In this document: piece by piece, positions 12,357 to 23,734 of the stretch | How the letters are laid out: every line of letters begins with the position of its first letter | Position numbering within the stretch: the stretch's first letter is position 1 | NCBI GenBank assembly: GCA_025201805.1 | Contig: MU619270.1 | Coordinates: 82,366 to 146,365 of the forward strand | Source: Parasitella parasitica | Taxonomy: Eukaryota > Mucoromycota > Mucoromycetes > Mucorales > Mucoraceae | Length of the DNA: 64,000 bases | Direction of reading: 5' to 3' | Position numbers and translations under genes: made by a program | Notes under the pieces: generated by a model | The model's input: the letters and a program-made list of their open reading frames with translations, nothing else | What the model was told of the DNA's origin: nothing | Databases searched by the model: none

Positions 12357-14340
12357 TTTTTTTTTCTTTTAACTTGTATATACATATATTCACAACGGAC
12401 AATTTCAAATGCTTGTTGCAGCAACAAATATTATATCCAAATCATCTCATTTATTTTCTCTTGTAAACTCTACTAGTCCTTTGAAATAAATCTGCAATTG
12501 TCAGAATTGTGCGAATTTACACATAGAATACGCTCACTTGCAGAATCAAGCATAATCCGCTATACTAGTGGTATTCCAGAAAAACGTTTATTCACAACAA
12601 AATACTTATTATAACAAAATTAGTGCTAGATACATCTTTTTGTTCTTCGTAATAACGTTGAAAATTTAAATCGATGACTGAATCTTTATCAAGTCTTTCA
12701 TCCAAGCATTGTGTATTGTTAGACGGGGAAAAAGCCAAGAGGGCTATTAGAGAATGATGCGAGTATATAAAAACATATTTCTTGCTTGGAAGAAGTTCAT
12801 TGCGCTAGATGATCTAATCTTTAAAAATTCATATTTTTTCAAAAGCGGTATAGTATAAATCTTTTATTGGCTAATAAGAAATTTGGGTAAATGCATGTAA
12901 GCCAAATTAAAACAGGCATGATCATCGCTATTTGAGCATAATTTGCATGTCACTGGCCGATGCTTATACCAAAAACTATGTGCAAAAACAATCTAATAAA
13001 TAATCATAGATAGTCGGTCATAATGTCGTCTCGACAAGCGGTAAAAGTGGTAACAAGCTTGTATAACAAAGGGTGACTCAACGTTATCTACTATAAACGT
13101 TCGTAATTATGAAAAAAATGATATCTATAAAGTTGCTATTATCAGAAAATGTACGGCATTTTTGAAGTTTGCTTAAATCAAATCCCACTGAGTAGTCTTT
13201 AGCTATCATAAAGGAAAGGATGAAACGTCAACGATAAATGACCATTAAAATTTGTCAAGCATATTTGCCGAGGCTTCTATAAAATGACATACACGTTATA
13301 GTGATATTTGTGGCTTCTCTGATCAATCATCACTCTACGCCCCAAATTATTCAGTGCTATAACAATCACCATTTTACGCATATGTTATTTGACAATTTAA
13401 TATTGATTTGCAATAGTTTATTTTTTTTTTTTTTTTTTTCGAGGCCAACAATAATTAGCTTTGGCAAAACCACTCATACCTTTTCAATCAGAATCATGCA
13501 AAATCAAAAGAAAACACATAAGTTTTGTCAGAAGACAAGTCCCCAGTAGGATTCAAGTACATATGAGATAGCTTTGATTGTACTTGCATCGGCCAAGTCT
13601 AACACATGCCTTGCTTTTTTTTTTTTTTTTTTTTTTTGTTATAGGCGTTTATATGCAATTTTTGTATGAAAATCTACGTTTTCCGTTGGTGATTTTGCAT
13701 ATATACATGCTTTCCTTAATCAGATGGCATTGGAGCTACGACCAAAGGTCTGTTAACTTCTCCTACTGCACCATTCAAATGATTCATATTTAGGATATGT
13801 ATTTGTAGAGATTTATTTTGTCAGGTTCCAAAATATACATCTCTAGTCGTTATATGGAAGCGTAAGTAAAATTTAATGCACAGGGCCCTGGAAAGTGTAT
13901 TCACTAGTCTACAAATCTTTAAAGGCTGGATGAAGTGAGGTGCTTGGTCAAAGAATTATCAGACAAAGAAGATTGTGAGCAGATTATAAATACTTGCTTT
14001 AAATTTATATCAACTCAATACTATTAAAATATGGATATAACAATGATGGAACTTCCGGGGCAAAAACTGCTAATTTTCCTGACCCAGTCGATAGTCTATC
14101 CTCTTACACTAGTATAACAATTTATTTAAGGACTTCGAGGACTCTACATATTAACAGTATCTAAGACGATTGTTGCTTTAATTTGTTATCTGCCAAAGCA
14201 TCTAGTGAGAAACCGTTTCGTTAATCAAGATTGGTTCAGTTGGTGCTATCAGAGTAAAATACATTAACTGATAAATTCAATGTTATCTAGGCGTATCGTT
14301 TGAGACTCTCTTATTGTAATAGATTTAACACAAGAAAAAT
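12357..14340. other. Intergenic desert with long T tracts
   Basis: No gene is supported. It holds T runs of 19 (13421-13439) and 23 (13615-13637) and several A/T-rich stretches. Frames at 13301-13793 owe their length to these T tracts, not to coding potential. Confidence 0.5.
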
Positions 14341-14694
14341 ATGCTTATTCTGCTTCCAAGATTAGTCTTCACCATCTTTCGAGACATTAGGCTGGGCGTT
14401 CAGGGTACGGCAGCATTACAGTCGTCCCAAACGAAAATGAACTTTACATTAGATGCTTTTGGCAATATTATTCAGTCCAAGATACGTGTATCTAGATTTG
14501 GTAGTGGCAAAGATATAGCAGATAATTGTATTTACTTTGTCTCTCGTTCAGGTCATTATACCAACGGTGCCGCGATTACTGTTAACGGCAGCAATAAAAT
14601 CAATAACTTTGTTTCAAATCTCGAAGTACATATTTATTTCAAACAATATATTTTTCCTTGTATTTTGCACTGCATTTTACATGCTTGGCTGTAA
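14341..14694 (+). pseudogene. Fragment of a short-chain dehydrogenase/reductase (SDR)
   Basis: About 40 residues near 14490-14600 (VSRFGSGKDIADNCIYFVS, then HYTNGAAITVNG) match the C-terminal SDR block in which RFG, PEDIA-like, FL.S and the YITG..I.VDGG strand appear in this order. The Rossmann GxxxGxG nucleotide site and the YxxxK catalytic pair are missing and nothing upstream supplies them in any frame I checked. It is best read as a decayed remnant rather than a working enzyme. The weak alternative is a short orphan gene of 117 codons. Confidence 0.4.
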
Positions 14695-14706
14695 ATAATG
14701 GTGTTA

Positions 14707-14889
14707 TTAACCAGAGCCACCGCCACTACCAGAACCGTTACTAGGGCCGTTACCAGAATCATTACTAGGAGGACCGCCACCGCCAAAGCTATCGCCAGCG
14801 TACCCACCACCACCAGCAGCATCGGTTCGCTTCTTCATAGTTATTGCTAAAAAGAGCATTAAACAAGTAATCAGATTAACAGTTTTCAT
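14707..14889 (-). CDS. Small Gly/Ser-rich peptide with signal-like N-terminus
   Basis: Starting at the ATG at 14889 the product is 60 aa: a hydrophobic N-terminal stretch (VNLITCLMLFLAI) that could be a signal peptide, a dibasic KKR site, then a tail made almost only of Gly, Ser, Asn and Pro. A TATA-like box (TATAAAAAT on the minus strand, 14945-14953) lies about 60 bp upstream, much as in the other small secreted gene of this window. An in-frame start 15 codons earlier would weaken the signal peptide. No family recognised; it could be a low-complexity chance frame, but promoter plus signal make a real gene plausible. Confidence 0.4.
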   Translation of the reverse strand: MKTVNLITCLMLFLAITMKKRTDAAGGGGYAGDSFGGGGPPSNDSGNGPSNGSGSGGGSG

Positions 14890-15069
14890 TCGAGATGTCC
14901 TATCGAGTGAAAAAAGAAGTGTTATAACACACAAATAGCAAGATTATTTTTATATGCGCTCAAGTGATATGATTGTTGCATGATTTACTCCTTAAAACTT
15001 GATCCACGACAAAAGAAGAAATAACAAGGTACCCATCTCTGCTCCCTAGATCTGTTAAACTTTTGTTTG

Positions 15070-17543
15070 TATACAGTCTTTTTATGGTTTCTAAAAAAAA
15101 AAAAGTTCGGATAGATGGTAAATGTCACGGTGTTTGTGATAATATATATGAAGGATTCTGATAACAAACCTTTTATTTCTGATAAAAGCTGAGAGAAGAG
15201 GTGTCAAATACAATTACATTTTTAGATTTCTATTTCAGATTAAAAAAGCCCAAGCATAGAGAATATTTGATAATAATATACGAACTTGCGACGCCCTAAT
15301 TGTTTTACTTTTGATCAAATAGCCTTTGTACAGGAGCAATAGGTATTTTTAAATGGATGACAATTTGGATTTCTGATTATCCTATTTTTCAATACAATGA
15401 AATACTTTATCAACACTGTCGACATGTACTGCAGAGCCAAACTAAACAATCACCAACGGGCCACAATACAAAATCGTTTGAATTTCATAAAGTTTAATTG
15501 TTGATAAGTTATTTCAAATATTTTCGTTAGATATTAGACATCTAAATAAACTCAAGTATTTAGACAAGTCTATACCTAAAGGTATTAAACTAAATTACAA
15601 AACCATCAAACTGTCAAACTATCAAACTATTAAATATTAAACTACCAAACTGCATATACTAATAAGGCATTCAGTTGAACTTATCCGTCAAATTGTGCAT
15701 TTAAACAATGGCAGTTTATCCCTAAATCTAAGTTTGAACCAACCATTTCATTCTGTTTTTTCAGTCTTCTCAAAAATTGCAGCATATTCAAGCAAATGGC
15801 AATCTCTATTTTTATAATTTCGCATTTTCATTTTTATCTTACATCTGTTGAGTTAAATCAATATCATGGAATGAATATATAGTCGTGAATTGTTATAACG
15901 GACGGGTTGGCGTACAAAAATGTGTTTGGTATAGCGAGTTACCCCTATTCAGAAGTTGATACTCTACAGTACAATGCCTGGAACCTGAAATCTACCAGAA
16001 ACTTATTATGAAGCTTAACTTTTGTTAGCAAAAATTACCTTCAACTTCAATTCAGATCTCTATTTTACTTTCTGTCTTACGAGTTTAGCATTAAAATAAA
16101 AAATAAAAGAAAAGGAACTCTTGAGCTGACATAAAGTATTATTATAAGCAACTATGGTAATAGGGCTTCTCTGTCACTAGTATTAGCAACTCATGAATTA
16201 TTCAAAAATAACAAGGGGTTATTACAGCAAAGCATTGTATTCATTAATCATCCTCTTCTGCTTCCAACTCGATAGGCCGCATCTGTTTGATTACGTTACT
16301 ATAAACAAAGGTATACTTGTAGCTCAAAAATACTCACTTTATAGAGCTGTGTCATGTACTACAATTGATATTGACGTGATATCATCTCCAGATAAGTATT
16401 TTTTACAGCTTAAAAGCAAGAATTTCAACTTTGTGTGCCATTTTTTGATTGATTTTCATAATCAAATGTGCCCTGAAGACACCAGAAATAGTATCCATTG
16501 GGAAAAAACTATATTATATATGATTTTGGTGCAATTTGAGCATGATTTTTTTTTCGATGCAAAATGATGGATTTTTTCGATTTTTTCCTTGTATCCACAC
16601 ATCCAAAATTATTGATTACGCATTATACTCAATTTTGACCCCAAAAATGTAACTTTTTACTATAGCATATATTGGAGGAAAATGATCGTACAAGACCACT
16701 CCTTGATCTGAAAGACTGAAAATGCGCTCTGATTAAGCAAAATGTCGACTTTTACCTCTTAATTTGCTTTTGAGGTTTTCTCGGCAGAATTCCTTCCATA
16801 AGCATACGGGAATTATGAAATGATCCCATCGTGTAGATCGTCCAAAAATACAGCTATTATCATAGGCTGACAGCCGTGGTATGCATAGTATCGGAAGATG
16901 ATATCTTGCCTCAAAGGAGTAATTTTGTTTTCGAATTATCCAAATCGAGTTTTTGAAAGAATTTTTTCTTCCTGATTTTGGATGTGTTTAATCTCCGCTT
17001 TTAAAGAAAAAATGGTGCTTTTTCAAGAAAGTATTAGCTTTTGAGAAACTATGGCTTACCCAATTCAAGAGAGAAACAATTAAAATTTAGTTTATTCAAA
17101 TTCTGTGCTTCTTGGCTTTCTAATGGTAGTACTTGAATGTCTGTACCTGGCCTGACGATCTCACGCTCCGATTTTGAAAAATACTTTTCCGAAAAAAGTC
17201 AGAAAAGTCGCTATCTTCATCTGATGTCAACTTAAAAAGTACTCCAGCCCTCCAAGCTATGCAAATATGTGATCAAAAGGTGCTTTGTAGTGTTTTTTAT
17301 TACTTTGAATTACTTGATTTTGTGTTTGAAATTGCTAAACGTTATTTTTTTACTTTTTATCTTTTTTCTGTCAATAACACACTGAAGTTCGCGTAGACCA
17401 AAAAAAAAAAATCAGCACCTACAATCAACGTAGCTGGCTTTGCAAAGACACACACTTTTGAACCATTCCAATATATGGAAAAGATGGCACAGGCTTGACT
17501 AGCTTATATACCGTGCAACTAGATATAGAGAACCCTGCTTGGT
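15070..17543. repeat. Interspersed 2.4-kb repeat, copy A
   Basis: This stretch is repeated in the same orientation at 56917-59306. Identity is patchy in the first 800 bp (indels of about 55 and 65 bp) and roughly 98% by eye from about 16190 to 17390. No terminal inverted repeat, LTR or target-site duplication could be found at the borders, and no transposase is visible. It carries a 124-codon open frame (16193-16567) kept open in both copies, and a short internal A run (12 A at 17400-17411) that is expanded in copy B. It may be a non-autonomous element or a piece of a larger one. Borders are accurate to about 20 bp. Confidence 0.8.
16193..16567 (+). CDS. Orphan 124-aa frame inside repeat copy A
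   Basis: Encodes a protein starting MNYSKITRGYYSK with no family I recognise and no obvious domain. The same frame is intact in copy B with only three base differences, two of them changing the amino acid (F to I, S to P). That ratio gives no sign of purifying selection, so the frame may be open only because the copies are young. Listed as a hypothetical coding region. Confidence 0.25.
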   Translation: MNYSKITRGYYSKALYSLIILFCFQLDRPHLFDYVTINKGILVAQKYSLYRAVSCTTIDIDVISSPDKYFLQLKSKNFNFVCHFLIDFHNQMCPEDTRNSIHWEKTILYMILVQFEHDFFFDAK

Positions 17544-18545
17544 ATTTTTCTGGCAAGACTTTCTACACTAGAAGACGCCAGATCAACTGGAGGTATAAAA
17601 AAATGCTTGAGAAAAGGAAACAATCTGCCATCAGGATAGTACACCCGTTTATAAAAATTGCTTATTTCACAACACATTCTCTTTGTATTTTGACTATGAA
17701 TAAAATAAACCAATTACTTAGGGAGCTAGCAGGTTACAAGTTAGCAAGTTAGTTCGCAGCCCTAGGGCTTAAAAAGCAAAAATCACTGCTTTATACAATA
17801 GCCAACATTTAGGGCGAGGCAGAAAGTATAACACATTATTGTCATCTTGAAAGAGATGTATGTCAGAAACTGCCTCATTAATGGAATAGATGAGAGTGCA
17901 ATATTGAAATTTTTAGTTTGTCAAGTAAATGTATATTTATACATAATCCTCAGATCAAGTAGTTGCTAGATGTTTATGCTGCATAAGAGAAGATAATAGA
18001 AGAAGAACTCACATTGATTGCCCTATGAACCCAAGTAATATAATCAAAAACATTTACATTACCCAAGGTTTAATATATATAAAATAAAAATAAAATTATA
18101 AATATATTGTGCTTTTGTCAATGTTTCATGTATGCTATATAATAAAATATACGGCGACATATAATCTTAGATCTGATCAAGAACGGTTACCATGGGAACC
18201 TTGGTCATTCAATGGATTTGATCAGGAACGGTTATCATGACAACATATACACTTGAAAACAGTAAAACTTCATTTATTTTGAAGACTGGCAGCCTAGCAG
18301 AGCGAGATGGACCCCGCGTAAACGAAAGTCGATTTTTACCGTAGCGTAATGAAGGTGAAAAAATTATCAGAGTAGGCGGGGTGACCAGCTCACATTTATT
18401 GAAATATTACGAAGGTATAAAAGAAGTAGCTGTACATATTGCAGAATTCAACAAGGCAAAATTGAAAGATAAAAGGATAAAAAAAAAACAATGTGTGTAT
18501 TGTATACCGTACAATGAAAGGGATTCTACAAGTGGTTTTTCATAC
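17544..18545. other. Intergenic region with a 30-bp direct repeat
   Basis: Lies between repeat A and the 3' end of the P-type ATPase gene. Two 30-bp units (18170-18199 and 18215-18244) share 25 of 30 bases with a core TGATCA-GAACGGTTA. A GC-richer patch follows at about 18290-18380. The 85-codon plus frame at 17495-17752 has no recognisable features. No gene is supported. Confidence 0.4.
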
Positions 18546-21500
18546 TTAAACAACTCTATTGATAGATCGAGAATCTTGCGTAGCCATGGTTCGGATAGTT
18601 GGGTACATGCGCAGACCTGCAATATCAGGATTGAATGCTACAGGGTTCAGCTTCTGCCGGATTTTGATACGAATACAAGCGTAGGCAATGATGATAATAC
18701 CAAAGCCAAAACCAATCAACCAGAAGAGCGGCAGCAAGCGATAGTCGGTTCCAAATGGTATATTGAATGGAGGACAGTAAACGATTAAAGTAGCAAGAGC
18801 TACACCGCCAAAGATTCCAGCAAAGGCCTTCTTGTTGACAAGCACATATCTTCCGATTGGTATAGAAAAGCGAGTTTTGCAGGCAAACATGTTGAACATT
18901 TGCATCACCATGATACTCCAATATACAATAGATTGAGCTTGGCCAAGAGCACGCTTTTGGGCGGCGGCGTCTAGCAGTTTCCCAGTGGCACTAAGGTAAG
19001 CCTGAGCATAGTTTGGGCCATTAGAAAAATAATATGTAGGCGCACCTGCACCACGCTGCATAATAACAGCATCATAAGGCGTGATACCGTTGTACCAAAG
19101 AACGACAAAGTAACTAGTCAGATTACCGATAGCTTCAATTATACCAATTTCAAGGTACGCCCAAGACAACAGTGGTAGATCGACGAGGACTTCATTATCG
19201 TTCTTTTCAAATTTTTCCTTCCAATAACCAACACTAAAAAGTTCATGTAGAGTATAGTAAATACGACGCAAGAAAGGGGGACGAGTTTCCTCTCCTTCAG
19301 AATCGTATTCAATATAGCGTTGACGACGGTGCAAGCTACGACGGTGGCGATCAATAGACTCGGGGCTCACTGGCTTGCGAGGCGGCATCTTCATCAAACC
19401 TCCGTCGGACTCTGGAGGGTCCCAAGCAAAGGTTAGAGCAGCAAAAAGTTCAAAGCCAAGGTCGATGACCAAAATAAGGATAGCAGACAATGGAAGAGGA
19501 AGAGGCACAATCACATAGAGTAGGTTGGGAACAACTTCAGGCATAGAATGACTGATTGTGTACATGATGGATTTCTTTAAATTCACAAAGATCAAACGTC
19601 CTTCCTCAATACCGTGAATTATAGAAGCAAAGTTATCGTCTAGCAAAATCATAGCAGCAGCATCTTTTGAGACATCAGAGCCAGAAATATTCATAGCAAT
19701 ACCTAGATCAGCCTTTTTCAACGCTGGAGCATCATTAACACCGTCACCAGTAACACCAACAATGTGCTGCATCGATTGAGCACGCTTAACAATCTCGAGC
19801 TTATGTTTAGGAGATGTCCGGGCAAATATAATTTCATCTTTGGAAAAGATGAGATCCCAATCGTCGTCGGTAAGGGAGTCTATTGAATTCCCGTGAATGA
19901 CAATACTGTTATATTCATTCTCGGGAATATCTTCTTCAGAACGATTCAACCTTTGAGCGGCCAATGCTTTGGTATCGCCCACCATCAAGTTGATTTTACG
20001 GCCAATAGCTTCTGCTGTCAATGGGTGGTCGCCGGTTACCATCATGACTTTGATGCCAGCGGCTCTGCATTTGCCAATGGCTTCACGGACGCCGTGCTTT
20101 GGAGGGTCTTCAAGTGACACAAGGCCAACAAAGGTCATGCCAGACATGGGGTAGTTTTGGGCATTCTTGTCAAACACAAAGCCAGAAGGATACTCACTCT
20201 CGGAAAGCAGATCTTGAGCAAAAGCCAATACACGGTGGCCTTGACTGGCCATGTAAGAGTATGTTTCTTGGTATGCAGCACGGTGTTTCTCAGAAAGGGG
20301 GACAGACGTGCCATCTTCCAGCAAGATACTGCTGCACAGATCAAGGACTCTTTCAGGAGCGCCTTTTACATACAGGGTCAGTGATCCGTTGGCGTGGCTT
20401 TTCTCATGGATAGTCATGGCCCATTTATTGTCAGAATTGAAAGGGATCTCAAACACCTTGGGAAATTCGTCAGGAATAGAATCGAATTGGGCGCCTAAAT
20501 GCTCACCGGCAAAGCGAACAAGGCCAGTTTCTGTGGCATCACCAAGAATCTGACGTTGGGAAACAGGCACATCGACACGATCAAATTTGGCCTTCGAGTT
20601 AAGGGTAGAGATGTTGATGATCTCACAAACACCGGGCTCTTCGACAATAGGTCGTTGTTGATTCTGTTTGTCCATTGCATTCTTCAGAGTGAGGCATGTC
20701 CAGATATAGGTTACAGTCATTTGGTTACGAGTAAGCGTGCCAGTTTTATCTGTTGCCAAAAGTGTAATGGCGCCCAATGTCTCGACACCTTGCAGATCTT
20801 TGACAAGGACGTTTCTAGCTGCCATGCGTTTTGCAGAGATAGTCAAAAGAATGGTGACTGTAGCAGGCAGCCCCTCAGGAACCCAGGCAACGAACACAGA
20901 GATGGCAAAGTTCAGTGTAAGTGAAACATTGTAGTTGTTTACAGGGAAGCCAATACCAAAGAAAATGGCTGCTGTGCATAAAGCAATTGAAGCAATGATC
21001 TTGACAAACTTGGATATCTGTATAGTATAAATGAAGATTAGTTTTATGGCTAAACCCCTGTTTTCTTGCTTGCGCTTGTCTATATACCTCTTGTGAAAGT
21101 GGTGATGTTGATTTCACTTCACCTGCAGTTAAACCAGCAATTTGGCCGAGCACAGTGCCATCGCCGGTGCGAACGACAATACCGTAACCTTCGCCTGAAA
21201 CAGCCAACGTGCCATTAAAAAGAATATTCTCAGCCTCGAATACGTTCTTTTGAGTATTTCTTGCTCTTCGCTCTTGCGGATCAGACTCACCAGTTAGAGG
21301 CGAGTTATCCACTTTGAGATCAGATGCAGAGAACACAAAGAGATCAGCAGGTATCTTATTTCCCATCCGCACCAGCACAACATCACCAACAACCAAGTTG
21401 ACAGCATCAATTTGCTCTACTTTTGAATCACGAATCACCATACATTTAGCAGGAACCATATTCATAAAAGAATTTAGCAAAGCTTGTGATTTCTGCTCTT

Positions 21501-22165
21501 GATAAAATTCGATAAAGGCGTTTAGCAAGGCGACGCCGATGAGAATGGCGCCCAAGTATGTCTATATACGCGTTACAAATTATTGTGAGCAAATATAAGA
21601 ACCAACTCTTTATACTTGTATATACTTACATTGGGAAAGTTCCCTTTAAAGTCAATTGCCAGCAGAATGTAATTAAGCACACCAGCCAATATCAAGAGAA
21701 GGTTAAACAGTTTGATAACGCAATCAAGGTATTTCAGTATTGGATGTCTTTTCTTGGGAGGTGTCAGTTGGTTAGGACCAGTTTCAGACAAAACACGAGC
21801 AGCCTGTTGAGCAGTAAGACCATGAGAATCAGAAGCCTTTTTTGTGTTGATATCTGTTTGGTACTTTGCAGCGCATTCTTCGAGTGTAAGTAGATGCTCA
21901 GTCTACATTGAATTGTAATTAACACTACATCGAGATGTAGATGGGTGAAGACATAACTTACAATATCAACGTTCTTCTTGCTTTCTTTAGCCTTTTTCTG
22001 AGGGCGTTTAGGAGCAGTAACGGAGGGTCTACGAGAAGCAGTGGTATCAATGGTCTGAATTGTCCTTGTTCTCTCCGGGCGGTGAGCTCTAGCAAATTTG
22101 ATCTTGTTGGCATCTTCAACGGTTACAACCGCAACTTTGTCTTCATTTTGTGATTTCTCATCCAT
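18546..22165 (-). CDS. P-type cation ATPase, Na,K-ATPase alpha-like (type IIC)
   Basis: Membrane pump that couples ATP hydrolysis to cation transport. Minus strand, four exons: 22165-21962, 21902-21630, 21561-21088, 21017-18546; 1140 aa. N-terminus is basic and hydrophilic. Motifs in order: actuator TGES at about 249-252, M4 PEGLPATVT at about 364, phosphorylation site DKTGTLT with Asp at about 407, nucleotide-binding KGAPER, MVTGDHPLTA, and hinge GDGVNDAPALK. M5-M6 read YTISHSMPE and VIDLGFEL. The PEGLPATVT plus LSQEISKF arrangement and six C-terminal helices place it with the Na,K/H,K group rather than SERCA, PMA1 or ENA. No beta-subunit gene is seen nearby. Two of the K-site residues differ from animal pumps (see findings), so the transported ion is uncertain. 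Family membership is secure. Confidence 0.92.
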
Positions 22166-23502
22166 TTATAAGCAGATTTATTATAGAAATAATGAAGAGA
22201 AGAAAGAAAAAGAAACATTTACTGTAAGCTTTTATAGGATGTACCAGTTTCGATCCACCTAGCATGCGCTTTTTTCGCCAAAGGATATATTGACAGTGGC
22301 GCGTTGTCCTATTGTCACTCGCAAAGCGTATCCACGTTGCTCTTGTACCTTCCCGTGTGTCAGAATAAGCTATTAAAAGCCTTTTTGGGAGCAGAGAAAA
22401 AAGAGGTATTTATCATTCAGTGCGACATACTTACATTCATGCATAAACAAACACATCATCCTCAACACCATTCGCTGTAGATCACCAGGATTTCTATTAA
22501 ACCCCAAGTAAAAGAAAACTACGTACGCAGTTTAAGATCTGCAAGTATCTATACAAGAAACTGATAAAACGAGCGACACATGATTGCATACATTATTGTA
22601 ACGAGATAGCAAATCAAGCCAATCGCCTTTAAGACTCATTAAGCTTTTGCGTTGCACAAAATCAAAAATGGCAAAAATGAGCTATTTACTCAAATTATTT
22701 CAGTTGTTCTAAATTGGTACAAATACTGTGTCCCTACAATGTTTGTCATATAGCAAGTTGGGGGGGGGGGAGTTATAGTAGTATTAGAACCGTTGAAACG
22801 CTCAAGTCATGACATTTACTTTGAAGTCTTAAATTACAATTTACGCTCTCAAGTTATCCTGTTGCCTCCAAAATAAAGATATACAGGAAAAAAGAGAAAC
22901 TATACCACACTAAGGAAGCTAGCTAGTTATTGAGCGCTGTCTTCTTTGATAAGTCTCATTTCCGTCTTGGAGTTTATGGTGCAGCCAGCCATGAATGACA
23001 TACCTTTACTCAAGTATGGGGGACAAGAAACCACCAGTTCAAAAAGTCAGGGCACTTGAACCACTCGAAACCCGAACATGAATCTCATTAAAACATGATC
23101 AGAATTATACTAGACACAAATATCAAACATTGTCTACTTGGCAGTATTCATCTGTGGATGTCAGAGCCACGTTGTTGAGATATATGATGTACATGTGCAG
23201 ATACAACTGGAATGTGATGTTGTATGCCTGATTCTATATTTAATTGTGGTACGCTTTGTATGCATAATACAATATTGGCAACAGGATTTGCACTTTCAAG
23301 TATTCATGCACACAGGCCTGAAACGTGGGGTTGACCTAAGTGTGTCCATGTATGATCTCATCTATTCCTAAATTTGATTAATGAGTAACCTTGGCAATTT
23401 AGGGTTTATTAGACGTTTGACAATGAATTTTTATAGCTTATGATCCACCATGTAGACCTATTTGAGTGCTAGCGCTATATATGAAAGATGAAACGTTCAA
23501 TA
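22166..23502. other. Intergenic region upstream of the ATPase
   Basis: Contains the presumed promoter of the minus-strand ATPase and a run of ten G near 22760. A 77-codon plus frame at 23138-23371 has no recognisable features. Ends at the TA dinucleotide targeted by the mariner element. Confidence 0.4.
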
Positions 23503-23678
23503 CAGTGCGGCCGGGAAATATTGTCCGTTTTACAAAAATAAATGGCGATTACAAAAAAATATTTGTCGTTTACCAGAAAATAAATGGCGCTAACTAGAAA
23601 ATGATCGGCCGTTTCTCAATTTTTATTGGCCATTTCTCAGATTTACTATGGCCGTTTTACGAATTCACTTTGTCGGTT
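23503..23678 (+). repeat. Left terminal inverted repeat of the mariner element
   Basis: Built from about eight degenerate units of 21 bp, alternating forms such as tggccatttctcagatttact and tgtcgtttaccagaaaataaa shortened here to their shared pattern: a GGC/GTC core followed by an A/T-rich half. Complementary to 25201-25376. Confidence 0.9.
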
Positions 23679-23734
23679 TACTAGACTGTTCTGTTCGCTA
23701 TGTTGTAGAAGCATGGACGTAAGCCAACTAACTC

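Noticed and set aside
13301-13793. Two plus-strand frames of 71-82 codons
   Set aside because: Length comes from T tracts read as Phe; no conserved features.
15600-15655. Run of ATCAAACT-like units considered as a CRISPR-like or functional array
   Set aside because: Units are short, imperfect and without spacers; simple microsatellite decay within repeat copy A.
18290-18380. GC-richer patch considered as an rRNA fragment
   Set aside because: I could not match it convincingly to 18S or 28S rRNA by eye; left as unassigned.
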